64,000 bases of DNA from Lactococcus garvieae subsp. garvieae (GTDB lineage: Bacteria > Bacillota > Bacilli > Lactobacillales > Streptococcaceae), in assembly GCF_029024465.1 (NCBI RefSeq), contig NZ_CP118950.1:62001-126000 (forward strand). Direction: 5' to 3'. Positions 25,998 to 35,515 of the stretch are shown piece after piece (the first letter of the stretch is position 1; each line of letters starts with the position of its first letter). The notes under the pieces were generated by a model, which worked only from the letters and a program-made list of their open reading frames with translations, searched no databases and was not told the DNA's origin. Made by a program: the position numbers and the translations under genes.

Positions 25998-27227
25998 ATG
26001 GAAAAAGCAATCAATGTCAACTCAGAAATCGGAAAACTTAAATCAGTTCTCCTTCATCGTCCAGGTGCTGAAGTCGAAAACATCACACCAGACACAATGC
26101 ATCAGCTCTTGTTTGATGATATCCCTTACTTGAAAATTGCTCAGAAGGAACACGATTTCTTTGCTCAAACATTGCGTGATAATGGAGCCGAAACAGTCTA
26201 TATAGAAGATCTTGCCGCAGATGTTTTTCAAACTGAAAGCGTTAAAAAAGATTTCTTGGCTCGACTCTTGCATGAAGCGGGCTATCGCCCAGGACGTACA
26301 CTTGAAGGTTTGACAGAGTACTTGACAAGCATGGATACAAAAGCAATGGTTGACAAGATTTATGCAGGTGTTCGTAAAAATGAATTGGATCTGAAACGTA
26401 CAGTTCTTAGCGATATGGCCGGTTCTGATGCTGAAAACCATTTCTATCTCAATCCATTGCCAAATGCTTACTTTACGCGTGACCCACAAGCATCTATGGG
26501 TGTAGGGATGACCATTAACAAAATGACTTTCCCAGCACGTCAACCAGAATCATTGATTACAGAATATGTAATGGCAAACCACCCACGTTTTAAAGACACT
26601 CCAATTTGGCGTGACCGTAACCATACAACTCGTATTGAAGGTGGTGATGAACTCGTATTAAACAAACATACCGTAGCTATTGGTGTTTCTGAACGCACTT
26701 CATCTAAGACAATTCAAGCTTTAGCTAAAGAATTGTTTGCAAACCCATTGTCAACCTTTGACACTGTACTTGCTGTTGAAATTCCACATAATCACGCAAT
26801 GATGCACTTGGATACTGTATTTACAATGATTAATCATGATCAGTTTACAGTCTTCCCAGGAATCTTTGATGGCTCTGGAAATATCAATGCATTCATCTTA
26901 CGTCCAGGTAAAGATGGCGATGTGGAAATTGAACATTTGACAGACCTAAAAGTTGCTCTTAAGAAAGTGTTGGAACTCTCAGAACTTGACTTGATTGAAT
27001 GTGGTAATGGTGACCCAATCGTTGCCCCTCGTGAACAATGGAATGATGGCTCAAATACATTAGCGATTGCTCCAGGTGAAATCGTTACTTATGACCGTAA
27101 CTATGTCACAATCGAATTACTTAAAGAACACGGTATCAAAGTACATGAAATTCTTTCAAGCGAGTTAGCACGTGGTCGTGGTGGAGCACGTTGTATGTCT
27201 CAACCATTGTGGCGTGAAGATATTTAA
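25998..27227 (+). CDS. arcA: Arginine deiminase
   Basis: ArcA hydrolyses arginine to citrulline and ammonia, the first step of the ADI pathway that yields ATP and raises pH. The 409-aa protein has 'NPLPNAYFTRDPQASMG', 'RIEGGDELVL', 'IPHNHAMMHLDTVFTM' with the catalytic His, and the nucleophile Cys399 in 'GGARCMSQPLW'. GAAAGGATG lies upstream. First gene of arcABDC-ybaK-arcT, with two cre boxes in the promoter region. No argR/ahrC gene is next to it. Confidence 0.98.
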   Translation: MEKAINVNSEIGKLKSVLLHRPGAEVENITPDTMHQLLFDDIPYLKIAQKEHDFFAQTLRDNGAETVYIEDLAADVFQTESVKKDFLARLLHEAGYRPGRTLEGLTEYLTSMDTKAMVDKIYAGVRKNELDLKRTVLSDMAGSDAENHFYLNPLPNAYFTRDPQASMGVGMTINKMTFPARQPESLITEYVMANHPRFKDTPIWRDRNHTTRIEGGDELVLNKHTVAIGVSERTSSKTIQALAKELFANPLSTFDTVLAVEIPHNHAMMHLDTVFTMINHDQFTVFPGIFDGSGNINAFILRPGKDGDVEIEHLTDLKVALKKVLELSELDLIECGNGDPIVAPREQWNDGSNTLAIAPGEIVTYDRNYVTIELLKEHGIKVHEILSSELARGRGGARCMSQPLWREDI

Positions 27228-27352
27228 TCAGATATCCGCCACTATTTGCTTGGTTTACAGCTCTGTCAACCTCGTTGACATCTTATTGCTTACAACACAA
27301 GCAAATGTCCTTATTTCAAAAAATACAAAATTTATATTTAGGAGAAAATTAA

Positions 27353-28396
27353 ATGCAAACACCAAAAATTAACTCAGTTTTCCAAGGTCGTTCATTTTTA
27401 GCAGAAAAAGATTTTACACCTGCAGAAATTCAATATCTTGTTGACTTCGCTATTCACTTAAAAGCGTTGAAGAAAAATAATATTCCTCACCACTATCTTG
27501 AAGGAAAAAATATTGCCTTACTTTTTGCTAAGACTTCTACACGTACGCGTGCCGCATTTACAACAGCAGCTATCGACCTCGGTGCTCACCCAGAATACCT
27601 TGGTAAAGATGATATTCAACTTGGTATCAAAGAATCTACTGAAGATACAGCGCGTGTTCTTGGCTCAATGTTTGATGCGATTGAACGTCGTGGTTTCTCA
27701 CAAAAAGAAGTTGAAGACTTGGCAAAATACTCAGGTGTTCCCGTATGGAATGGTTTGACTGATGATTGGCACCCAACTCAAATGATTGCAGACTATATGA
27801 CAATCAAAGAAGAATTTGGTTACCTTAAAGGTCTTAAATTGGCTTATGTTGGTGATGGTCGTAACAACATGGCTAACTCTCTTATCGTCACAGGAGCGAT
27901 GCTTGGAGTTAGCGTAACTATCGTAGCGCCTGAATCACTTCAACCTTCAGAAGAAGTTATGGAAATTGCGCGTAAATTTGCAGCTGAATCAGGTGCAAAA
28001 CCAGAAACAACTGCAGATATTGAAGCAGGGGTTAAAGGCGCAAACATTATCTACTCAGACGTATGGGTATCAATGGGTGAATCAAACTGGGAAGAACGTG
28101 TAGAACTTCTCACTCCATACCGTATCACCATGGATATGATGAAATTGACTGGAACTCCAGATGAAGAACTGATCTTCATGCACTGCTTACCAGCTTTCCA
28201 CGATACTGAAACTGAATACGGTAAAGAAATTAAAGAAGAGTATGGCTTGACTGAAATGGAAGTTACTGACGAAGTGTTCCGTTCTAAATATGCACGTCAA
28301 TTTGAAGAAGCTGAAAACCGTATGCACTCTATCAAAGCAATTATGGCAGCAACTTTGGGTAACCTCTTCATTCCAGATGTACCAAGTATCAAATAA
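27353..28396 (+). CDS. arcB: Ornithine carbamoyltransferase, catabolic
   Basis: ArcB splits citrulline with phosphate to ornithine and carbamoyl phosphate. The 347-aa protein has the carbamoyl-phosphate site '[10 protein letters not shown]', '[15 protein letters not shown]', '[11 protein letters not shown]', '[10 protein letters not shown]' and '[10 protein letters not shown]'. Its place between arcA and arcD argues for the catabolic rather than anabolic role. AGGAGAA precedes the ATG. A 125-bp gap separates it from arcA, and a long hairpin follows. Confidence 0.97.
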   Translation: MQTPKINSVFQGRSFLAEKDFTPAEIQYLVDFAIHLKALKKNNIPHHYLEGKNIALLFAKTSTRTRAAFTTAAIDLGAHPEYLGKDDIQLGIKESTEDTARVLGSMFDAIERRGFSQKEVEDLAKYSGVPVWNGLTDDWHPTQMIADYMTIKEEFGYLKGLKLAYVGDGRNNMANSLIVTGAMLGVSVTIVAPESLQPSEEVMEIARKFAAESGAKPETTADIEAGVKGANIIYSDVWVSMGESNWEERVELLTPYRITMDMMKLTGTPDEELIFMHCLPAFHDTETEYGKEIKEEYGLTEMEVTDEVFRSKYARQFEEAENRMHSIKAIMAATLGNLFIPDVPSIK

Positions 28397-28411
28397 TAAA
28401 TTTTGAATTTG

Positions 28412-28482
28412 ATTTTTTCCGGATTTGACAGACTTTCCACTTCCTAATACCGGTGGGAAGTTTGCACAAATCTGGAAAAAAT
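28412..28482 (+). other. Long hairpin between arcB and arcD
   Basis: A 16-bp outer stem (28412-28427 with 28467-28482, one G-T pair) encloses a 9-bp inner stem (28432-28440 with 28453-28461, one T-G pair). It lacks a simple downstream T-run, although the 3' arm is followed by TATTTTTGG. It may act as a partial terminator or as an RNA processing and stability element that makes arcA and arcB more abundant than arcD. Confidence 0.7.
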
Positions 28483-28592
28483 ATTTTTGGTTCCCTCTAT
28501 AACTCTTGTTTTGAAAAGGTCAGACCTCGTATATTTTCATAATTGGAGACTTTTTTAAAGCATATGACTTTATGAAAAAAATAGGAAGTAAT

Positions 28593-30056
28593 ATGGAAGT
28601 AGAAAACAAAAAAGGAATAGGGCTCATGGCCCTCGTAGCAATTATCGTATCCGGAGCTATCGGTGGTGGGGTATTTAACCTCTCGAACGACTTGGCAAAT
28701 GGAGCTACACCAGGTGGTGTGGTCATTTCATGGCTCTTTATTGGTTTTGGTATTCTTATGCTCGTTTTGAGCTTAAATCATCTCGTGGTTAATAAACCAG
28801 AACTCTCCGGTGTTTCAGATTATGCCCGCGCAGGATTCGGTGATTTTGCCGGCTTCTTATCAGGTTGGGGTTATTGGTTGTCCGCTTGGGCAGGTAACGT
28901 AGCTTTTGCTGTCTTGATGATGACGTCTGTCAATTATTTCTTTCCTGGTATTTTTGCTAATGAAGACGGTTCATTGACCTTTTTATCAGTCATCGTTGTT
29001 TCAGTCGTGTCATGGTCGTTAACTGCACTTGTTATTCGTGGAGTTGAAGGAGCAGCAGTAATTAATGCTATTGTTCTCATTGCTAAATTAATTCCAATCG
29101 CAATTTTTGCCGTTGTAGCTATTGTTATGTTTAGAGCCGGCGTCTTTACAGAGCATTTTTGGCAAAATGTCGTCATTAATGCAGATGGATCAGCAGCATT
29201 TACTCATATGACAGCCTCAGGATTAGTCGGACAGATTCAAAGTTCCTTGATGGTTATGATCTGGGTGTTCGTGGGTATTGAAGGTGCGGCAATGATGGGC
29301 GACCGTGCGAAGAAAAAATCAGATGCTGGTAAAGCTTCAATTATTGGATTGTTCACTTTGCTTGTGATTTATATCCTGCTCTCTCTCTTACCTTATGGGT
29401 ACTTGGATCAAGCACAACTTGCAAGTATGCCGCAACCAGGTATGGTGGGTATCTTACGTGAAATGGTTGGCCCTTGGGGTGGTAATTTGATGGCTATTGG
29501 GCTTATCATCTCACTTCTCGGCGCTTGGTTATCATGGACGATGCTTCCAGTTGAGTCAACTTCTCAGTTGGCTTCACAAAAGCTCTTGCCTGCTTGGTTT
29601 GGTAAAGAAAATGAAGCTGGTGCACCTGTTAATTCATTGCTTTTGACTCAAGGTTTTGTACAACTCTTTATCATTATTACTTACTTTGCCTCAGATGCTT
29701 ATAATGTCTTTGTTTACCTCTGTACTGCAGTAATTATGGTCTGCTACGCTCTTGTCGGAGCATATCTATTAAAAGTTGGTTTAGTTGAAAAATCAACTAA
29801 AAATGTTTTGATTGGTTTCTTTGCCATGGCATTCCAAGTTATTGCCCTCTACCTGAGTGGCTGGCAGTTTGTCTGGATGGCTTCTATTCTGTATGTGGTT
29901 GGTTTTGTCCTCTATATCCGTGCAAAACGTGAAAACAACAGAACGATTTCAACAGGCGAATGGGTTGCGATCATTATCTTTACTCTTGCCGCTTTGCTCG
30001 CTCTTTATGGCTTGCTTGCTAATCAGTTTGGTTTGAGAGCGTTACTTGGTATTTAA
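28593..30056 (+). CDS. arcD: Arginine/ornithine antiporter
   Basis: ArcD exchanges external arginine for ornithine in the ADI pathway. The 487-aa APC-superfamily protein has about twelve to thirteen membrane segments, beginning with 'LMALVAIIVSGAIGGGVFNLSNDLANGATPGGVV', whose glycine-rich motif binds the amino acid backbone, and 'FVGIEGAAMMGDRAKKKSDAG'. The ATG at 28593 with AGGAAG upstream is chosen over ATG 28572, which has no site. Confidence 0.95.
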   Translation: MEVENKKGIGLMALVAIIVSGAIGGGVFNLSNDLANGATPGGVVISWLFIGFGILMLVLSLNHLVVNKPELSGVSDYARAGFGDFAGFLSGWGYWLSAWAGNVAFAVLMMTSVNYFFPGIFANEDGSLTFLSVIVVSVVSWSLTALVIRGVEGAAVINAIVLIAKLIPIAIFAVVAIVMFRAGVFTEHFWQNVVINADGSAAFTHMTASGLVGQIQSSLMVMIWVFVGIEGAAMMGDRAKKKSDAGKASIIGLFTLLVIYILLSLLPYGYLDQAQLASMPQPGMVGILREMVGPWGGNLMAIGLIISLLGAWLSWTMLPVESTSQLASQKLLPAWFGKENEAGAPVNSLLLTQGFVQLFIIITYFASDAYNVFVYLCTAVIMVCYALVGAYLLKVGLVEKSTKNVLIGFFAMAFQVIALYLSGWQFVWMASILYVVGFVLYIRAKRENNRTISTGEWVAIIIFTLAALLALYGLLANQFGLRALLGI

Positions 30057-30154
30057 AAAGAAAATTTAGAGTAAAATTTTTGAGCAATCAAAAGTTTTAT
30101 TCTTTCAAGCGCAAAGTAAGCGCTTCAATAATATAAATATAGGAGATATTAATT

Positions 30155-31105
30155 ATGGTTAGACGTATTGTGGTTGCTCTTGGCGGGAACGCTATTTTGA
30201 CAGATGATCCAACAGCTCAAGCACAACAAGAAGCGCTTGAAGTTACAGCTCGTCAATTGATCCCGCTTATTAAAGATAACGATGTGGAAATAGTTGTTAC
30301 CCATGGTAACGGTCCTCAGGTTGGTAACTTGCTGTTGCAACAACTGGGATCAGACAGTGCTAAAAATCCTGCCATGCCTCTAGATACAGCTGTGGCTATG
30401 ACTCAAGGACAAATTGGATACTGGATGACTCAAGCCTTTACTAAAGCTTTGATCAAAGAAGGCTTGGAACGTATTCCTGTTGCTTCTGTTGTCACACGTG
30501 TCGTGGTGGATAGTCATGATCCTGCATTTGAAAACCCAACAAAACCGATTGGCCCATTTTACGATGAAGCACAAATGAACAAAATGTTGGAACAATATCC
30601 TGATTGGAAATTTGTCGAAGATTCAGGCCGCGGGTATCGTCGTGTCGTTGCCAGTCCAAAACCAGAACGTATTGTAGAAGCAGAAGCCATCAAGCCATTG
30701 CTAGATGCTGCGGTTTTAACTACCGTATCAGGCGGCGGCGGCATTCCTGTGGTTGCAAATGAAGATGGCACATATACAGGTGTGGAAGCTGTTATTGACA
30801 AGGACTTTTCAGCAGCTAAACTTGCAGAACTTGTAGATGGTGACGAGTTGGTGATTTTGACAGGTGTGGACAATGTTTTTGTCAATTACAATACTCCAGA
30901 TCAAAAGAAATTGGAAAAAGTTACTTTGTCTGAAATTGGTGCCTACTTGGAAGATGGCCAATTTGCTGCAGGCTCCATGAAACCAAAAGTGGAAGCAGCT
31001 ATGGCTTTTGTAGAACGTACAGGTCGTGCCGCAACAATTACTTCCCTTGAAAACCTTGAAGATTTCTTGGCGAACGGTTCAGGAACAACAATTGTAGCTG
31101 ATTAA
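30155..31105 (+). CDS. arcC: Carbamate kinase
   Basis: ArcC transfers the phosphate of carbamoyl phosphate to ADP, the energy-yielding step of the ADI pathway. The 316-aa protein has 'VVALGGNAIL', 'VVTHGNGPQVGNLLLQQ', 'SGRGYRRVVASPKP', 'SGGGGIPVV' and 'DKDFSAAKLAELVDGDELVILTGVDNVFVNY', the full amino-acid-kinase set. AGGAGATA precedes the ATG. Only one copy is present here, unlike the two neighbouring arcC genes described in L. lactis. Confidence 0.97.
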   Translation: MVRRIVVALGGNAILTDDPTAQAQQEALEVTARQLIPLIKDNDVEIVVTHGNGPQVGNLLLQQLGSDSAKNPAMPLDTAVAMTQGQIGYWMTQAFTKALIKEGLERIPVASVVTRVVVDSHDPAFENPTKPIGPFYDEAQMNKMLEQYPDWKFVEDSGRGYRRVVASPKPERIVEAEAIKPLLDAAVLTTVSGGGGIPVVANEDGTYTGVEAVIDKDFSAAKLAELVDGDELVILTGVDNVFVNYNTPDQKKLEKVTLSEIGAYLEDGQFAAGSMKPKVEAAMAFVERTGRAATITSLENLEDFLANGSGTTIVAD

Positions 31106-31110
31106 AATTT

Positions 31111-31139
31111 AAAAGGTCGTGTTTTGCGCGGCTTTTTTC
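31111..31139 (+). terminator. Possible weak terminator after arcC
   Basis: GGTCGTG and GCGCGGC pair with several G-T pairs around a TTTT loop, followed by six T. It may be leaky, because the next gene starts 18 nt later. Confidence 0.4.
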
Positions 31140-31156
31140 TTATATGAGGAGGCTGA

Positions 31157-31648
31157 ATGAGAAGCTTTAAAGAAGTAGAGAAGTTAATGGCTGAGCTCAA
31201 AATTCCCTATAAAATTGTTGAGCATCCGGCCAGTCATTCTACAGAAGAATCTGACCAATATATTGAAGGTCATGAAGGTTGTAGGTCAAAGACTTTAGTT
31301 TTGGCTAATAAAAAATCCACGCAATTCTATATGGTTATTATGGATGATAGTAAGCGAGTTGAAATGAACAAACTGGGGGAGATACTTGGAGTAAATCGAC
31401 TTCATTTTGTATCAGAAGAACGTTTGGAAAGCATGTTGGGACTGCAGCCTGGGATTGTTTCTCTTTATGGTTTGGTTGATAATAAAATGGATAATATGCA
31501 CGTTTACTTTGACCGAGAGATGCTTGAGGAGCATGACATCATGACGTTACACCCCAATGACAATACAAAGACAATCTTTTTTCCAATAGAAGATTGCTTT
31601 AAAATACTGGATGCACAATGCTATACTTATACTATTATTGATATTTAG
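31157..31648 (+). CDS. YbaK/ProX-type aminoacyl-tRNA editing domain protein
   Basis: A 163-aa free-standing editing domain of the YbaK/ProXp family, which deacylates mischarged tRNAs. Visible are 'YKIVEHPASHSTEESDQY' and 'EGCRSKTLVLANK' with the lysine that is essential in the family, and 'VSLYGLVDNK'. Proteins of this ProX type often occur in arc operons of lactic acid bacteria. Its tRNA substrate (Ala-tRNA(Pro) in many ProX) and its link to arginine metabolism are inference. AGGAGG precedes the ATG. Confidence 0.85.
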   Translation: MRSFKEVEKLMAELKIPYKIVEHPASHSTEESDQYIEGHEGCRSKTLVLANKKSTQFYMVIMDDSKRVEMNKLGEILGVNRLHFVSEERLESMLGLQPGIVSLYGLVDNKMDNMHVYFDREMLEEHDIMTLHPNDNTKTIFFPIEDCFKILDAQCYTYTIIDI

Positions 31649-31658
31649 GAGGGCACAT

Positions 31659-32789
31659 ATGAAGATAGATGGTTTTGGAGTAGAAGAATGGCTCAATGTA
31701 TGGGAAAAAGATGCAGTTTATGACATTGCTCAATCCACGATTTCATCCATGACACTGCAGGAAATATTAAATCTGGAAGAAGACAAGGGCCAAAGTTTTA
31801 TGTCTCACTTAATGCAGGAAAAATTTAACTACGGATGGATTGAAGGCTCTCCTGAATTTAAGCAAGAAGTAGCCAAGCTTTATACGAAAGTTCCCCCAGA
31901 AAATATTTTGGCGACAAATGGCGCAACGGGTGCCAATCATTTGGTCTTGTATGGATTGATCGAGCCGGGAGATCATGTGATTGCAGAGTATCCAAGCTAC
32001 CAGCAGCTCTATGATATCCCACGTTCTTTAGGTGCCGAAGTTGAGTTTTGGCAAATTTATGAATCAGAAAACTGGTATCCGCGCTTGGAGGAACTCCGTC
32101 AGATGATTCGTCCAAACACAAAGATGATTTGTTTGAACAATGCCAATAATCCGACGGGGACAACCTTAAACCGGGCCTTTTTGGAAGAGGTCATTCAGCT
32201 GGCTCGAACAGTTGGGGCTTATGTCTTGGTCGACGAGGTTTATTTGCCTCTTGATGATTCGGAAGATTATGCGCCAATTGTTGACTTGTATGAAAAAGGT
32301 ATCTCGACGAACTCACTTTCTAAAACATATTCTGTACCTGGTGTACGTTTAGGTTGGGTAGCGACTCAAGATGAGAAGCTCGCAGATGAGTTTCGAAAAT
32401 ACCGCGATTATACAATGATTTGTTGTGGCGTCTTTGACGATGCATTAGGAACTTTAGTCTTAAAGCACCGTGATCAAGTACTGGCGCGGAATAAAGAAAT
32501 CGTCACTAATAATTTGCGGATACTCCGGGAGTGGGTGGAAAATGAGCCCCTGGTATCCATGATATATCCCAAAGCGGTATCGACAAGTTTTGTGAAATTT
32601 GAAGCGCTGGATCCGGCCCAAACAGAAGAATTTTGCGTGGCCTTGCTTAAAAATAAAGGCGTCCTTTTAGTACCGGGGAATAGATTTGACTTGCCAGGCT
32701 ATGCACGTTTAGGCTATTGTACGGATGAAAAGACATTACGCAAGGGTTTGTCTGCTTTGTCTCAATTTTTGCGAGAATATAACAAATAG
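31659..32789 (+). CDS. arcT: Pyridoxal-phosphate aminotransferase ArcT
   Basis: A 376-aa class I/II aminotransferase with the PLP lysine at Lys222 in 'TNSLSKTYSVPGVRLGWV', 'NANNPTGTTL' and 'YVLVDEVY'. It is the putative transaminase that closes arc operons of lactococci and streptococci; the amino acid it acts on has not been established. Start at 31659 follows TAGGAGGGC; upstream in-frame readings overlap the ybaK-like gene. A good terminator ends the operon. Confidence 0.9.
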   Translation: MKIDGFGVEEWLNVWEKDAVYDIAQSTISSMTLQEILNLEEDKGQSFMSHLMQEKFNYGWIEGSPEFKQEVAKLYTKVPPENILATNGATGANHLVLYGLIEPGDHVIAEYPSYQQLYDIPRSLGAEVEFWQIYESENWYPRLEELRQMIRPNTKMICLNNANNPTGTTLNRAFLEEVIQLARTVGAYVLVDEVYLPLDDSEDYAPIVDLYEKGISTNSLSKTYSVPGVRLGWVATQDEKLADEFRKYRDYTMICCGVFDDALGTLVLKHRDQVLARNKEIVTNNLRILREWVENEPLVSMIYPKAVSTSFVKFEALDPAQTEEFCVALLKNKGVLLVPGNRFDLPGYARLGYCTDEKTLRKGLSALSQFLREYNK

Positions 32790-32796
32790 GATAATA

Positions 32797-32818
32797 GAGG
32801 GGATTTGCCCCTTTTTTG
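32797..32818 (+). terminator. Terminator of the arc operon
   Basis: Stem AGGGG/CCCCT, 5-nt loop, seven T. Confidence 0.8.
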
Positions 32819-32866
32819 TATACTAAAAATATGCAAATTTGGTACAATAATGAGAGGAGGATATTC

Positions 32867-33478
32867 ATGGATTTTGTAAAAATTAATAAAGAACGCCACG
32901 CTGTAAAAACATTTGACGGTAAAAAAATACCAACAGTAGATGTGAAACAGATTATTTCTGCTGCGAGTTTAGCACCTTCTGCACATAATATTCAACCTTG
33001 GCATTTTGTCATTGTTGAGAGTGAACAAAAACGTCAAGAACTTCTATCCGTTGTGCATGGAAAAAATGGTCAACAAGTGAAAGAAGCTGGAGCAGTCATT
33101 GCTATCTTTAGTGACACGAATCTTTCCGAACGCTCTAGTGAAATTGCACGCACCGGAGCTGGAGAAATGGACAGTGAACAACTGCAACGTTTCAATAGTC
33201 GCTATCCACAAATGTTCGAAAATATGGACGAGATGATGGAAGCAAGTTATTTGTCATTGAATATTGGCTTTGTGACGATGAATCTCATGTATGTCATCAA
33301 AAATAGAGGCTATGAAGGCAATATTATTCTAGGTTTTGAACGCACTGAGCGCGTGAACGAAATACTCGAAGTCGATAAACGTTACCGTCCAGAGCTCTTG
33401 GTTGTACTGGGTTCATCAGAAGCAAAAGGTCAAGCAAGTTACCGCTTGCCACAACAAAATATTATTGAAATTCGATAA
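32867..33478 (+). CDS. Nitroreductase family protein
   Basis: A 203-aa FMN-dependent nitroreductase-fold protein: 'INKERHAVKTFDG' (FMN phosphate-binding Arg/His), 'AASLAPSAHNIQPWHFVIVES', and 'EASYLSLNIGFVTMNLMYVIKNRGYEGNIILGF'. Resembles the NfsB/MhqN group that reduces quinones and nitroaromatics. The natural substrate is unknown. GAGAGGAGG precedes the ATG at 32867; an extended -10 (TGGTACAAT) ends at 32848 and would give a leader of about 12 nt. Confidence 0.88.
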   Translation: MDFVKINKERHAVKTFDGKKIPTVDVKQIISAASLAPSAHNIQPWHFVIVESEQKRQELLSVVHGKNGQQVKEAGAVIAIFSDTNLSERSSEIARTGAGEMDSEQLQRFNSRYPQMFENMDEMMEASYLSLNIGFVTMNLMYVIKNRGYEGNIILGFERTERVNEILEVDKRYRPELLVVLGSSEAKGQASYRLPQQNIIEIR

Positions 33479-33585
33479 TAAGTAATAAGAGAAAAAAGTG
33501 AGTCGTTTATATCGAAATTTAAGGTGGATTTTGCTAGAATAATAGAGATATAAAAACGATAGATATAAGGTAGTAAGGGGAAAAA

Positions 33586-34566
33586 GTGCTAGATTTTTGG
33601 CAGGACTATCCTGAAATTAAGGAAAAACTTATCGCAGTACAAACTATGATGACAGAACGTTTAGCGGTAAATAATACAGATATACGTGACGCATTACAAA
33701 AGTTTACGACGCGCGGAGGTAAAATGGTTCGGCCAGCGCTTTTTTTTCTATTCTCTGGCTTAGTTGATGAGGAGATAGAAGACGAAGAACGTTTGGTTAA
33801 AATAGCAGCCAGTTTGGAGTTGTTACATTCGGCAACACTGATCCATGATGATGTTATTGATGATTCCCCTTTACGTCGCGGACTGCCGAGTGTTGAAGCA
33901 CAATTTGGCAAGGATGTTGCAGTATACACAGGTGATTTTATTTATACGGTTTACTTTGAGTTGCTTTGTGAAACAATGGCTGCGACACCATTTTTGCCGC
34001 GTAATGCAAGGTCGATGAAAAAGATTCTTCAAGGTGAACTTACACAGATGCAATCCGCTTTTAATGCAGACAACAGTATCAGACGCTATCTTAAAGCTAT
34101 CAGTGGTAAAACTGCAGAGCTCTTGAGTTTAGCTTGCTTAGAAGGTGTGTATTTCTCTGGTGGTGATAAGCAGATGCAACGGTCTGCACGAAAGATTGGC
34201 TTAGCGATTGGTCTGGCTTTTCAGATTTATGATGATGTACTGAATTTTACAGTCGGTTTGGAAGAAGCTGATAAACCAATATTGACCGATTTTCGTCAGG
34301 GGATTTATACCTTACCCTTGTTGCTGGCAAAAGAAGAAGCACCTGAGAAAGTCATGCCCTATCTGGAAGCGCCAGAAGGACTGAGTCGTCAAGAATGTAT
34401 CCAATTTTCCGAACTGGTCACTGATCTAGGAGGGATTACAGGAAGTCTCTTCTTAGCAAAACACCTTACAGATCAAGCACTACTTGAAATAGAAAAATTC
34501 CCAGAATCTCGTAACCGCGAAATTTTGATGGAAGTTACCCAAACCTTATTACAAAGAAATTATTAA
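33586..34566 (+). CDS. Polyprenyl diphosphate synthase (menaquinone side chain)
   Basis: A 326-aa trans-isoprenyl diphosphate synthase. The first aspartate-rich motif is 'LIHDDVIDDSPLRRG'; the second is 'QIYDDVLNFTV', where the last Asp of DDxxD is Asn, as in many HepT-like long-chain synthases. 'RGGKMVRPAL' is the N-terminal substrate site. It precedes menA by 3 bp, so it most likely makes the prenyl tail of menaquinone. Start is GTG at 33586 with AAGGGG upstream. Chain length cannot be read off. Confidence 0.9.
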   Translation: MLDFWQDYPEIKEKLIAVQTMMTERLAVNNTDIRDALQKFTTRGGKMVRPALFFLFSGLVDEEIEDEERLVKIAASLELLHSATLIHDDVIDDSPLRRGLPSVEAQFGKDVAVYTGDFIYTVYFELLCETMAATPFLPRNARSMKKILQGELTQMQSAFNADNSIRRYLKAISGKTAELLSLACLEGVYFSGGDKQMQRSARKIGLAIGLAFQIYDDVLNFTVGLEEADKPILTDFRQGIYTLPLLLAKEEAPEKVMPYLEAPEGLSRQECIQFSELVTDLGGITGSLFLAKHLTDQALLEIEKFPESRNREILMEVTQTLLQRNY

Positions 34567-34569
34567 AAA

Positions 34570-35472
34570 ATGAACTTTAAAATATTTGCTGAGCTTATTG
34601 AGCTGAAAGCTAAAACAGCGAGCGTTTTTCCTTTTATACTGGGAGTTGCTTATTCACTTTATCATTATCAAATAGCCAATTTTGGCCCATTAATCATCTA
34701 CTTTGTGGCTATGTTCTGCTTTAACTGTTTTGTAGATATTTGGGACAACTACAATGATTACCATAAGGCTGTAGATACCGAAGATTACAAGAAAAATACC
34801 AATATCATTGGACGGGAAAATCTATCTCTTTCACTGATAAAGGGCTTGCTCCTTTTCTTCTTCTCTATTTCCTTGATTTTAGGATTAATTGTGGCAGGGC
34901 TTGTGGGCTGGCCTGTGTTTTGGCTAGGACTTTTTTGCTATTTCATCGGTATTTTTTATTCGGCAGGTCCGAAACCCTTATCAAGTTTACCTGTAGGTGA
35001 GCTTGCCAGTGGTTTAACAATGGGCTACTTGATTTTTCTGATTTGTGTGTATATCAATACGAGTGGTGTTTTTGTTTGGGATTTTGCAACTTTGGCATCA
35101 ACCTTCCTTGTTGCTTTACCAAGTACCTTGTTAATTGCTAACTTGATGCTGGCGAATAACACTTGTGATTTGGAAGAGGATGAAGGTAATCATCGTTATA
35201 CTATCGTGCATTACATCGGGAGAAAGAATGCTTTGCGCTGGTGGACATTAGCCATTATATTGGCTTATATCTCGATCGTTGGGGCAGTAGTTCTGGGACT
35301 GATTTCACCACTCATGTTGCTCATGTTTATACTTTTGCCTTTCATTATCAAACAAGCGCGTCCTTACCTCCAAAGACAAGTAAAAAGTGAAACTTTTATT
35401 GCTTCAGTAAAAATATTAATGGTCTTCTCGCTATTGCAAGCGGTACTCATGCTGCTTGCTTTAGTTCTCTGA
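34570..35472 (+). CDS. menA: 1,4-dihydroxy-2-naphthoate polyprenyltransferase (UbiA family)
   Basis: A 300-aa integral membrane prenyltransferase with about eight to nine transmembrane segments. The two metal-binding aspartate motifs are 'NCFVDIWDNYNDY' and 'NNTCDLEEDEGNHRYT'. Together with the adjacent polyprenyl diphosphate synthase this is a menaquinone-tail pair. Menaquinone lets lactococci respire when heme is supplied. Start 3 bp after the previous stop with only a weak site, indicating translational coupling. Confidence 0.9.
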   Translation: MNFKIFAELIELKAKTASVFPFILGVAYSLYHYQIANFGPLIIYFVAMFCFNCFVDIWDNYNDYHKAVDTEDYKKNTNIIGRENLSLSLIKGLLLFFFSISLILGLIVAGLVGWPVFWLGLFCYFIGIFYSAGPKPLSSLPVGELASGLTMGYLIFLICVYINTSGVFVWDFATLASTFLVALPSTLLIANLMLANNTCDLEEDEGNHRYTIVHYIGRKNALRWWTLAIILAYISIVGAVVLGLISPLMLLMFILLPFIIKQARPYLQRQVKSETFIASVKILMVFSLLQAVLMLLALVL

Positions 35473-35515
35473 GAATAAGAAAAAACCTTCTCTTAAGGAA
35501 GGTTTTTTCTTATTC
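35473..35515. terminator. Very strong bidirectional terminator between menA and the feo operon
   Basis: A perfect 18-bp inverted repeat (35473-35490 with 35498-35515) with a 7-nt loop; A and T runs on both sides allow termination in either direction. It overlaps the end of the FeoB-associated gene. Confidence 0.85.

Noticed and set aside
30100-30125. cre box before arcC (GTAAGCGCTTCAAT)
   Set aside because: Three mismatches; not convincing compared with the two boxes at arcA.
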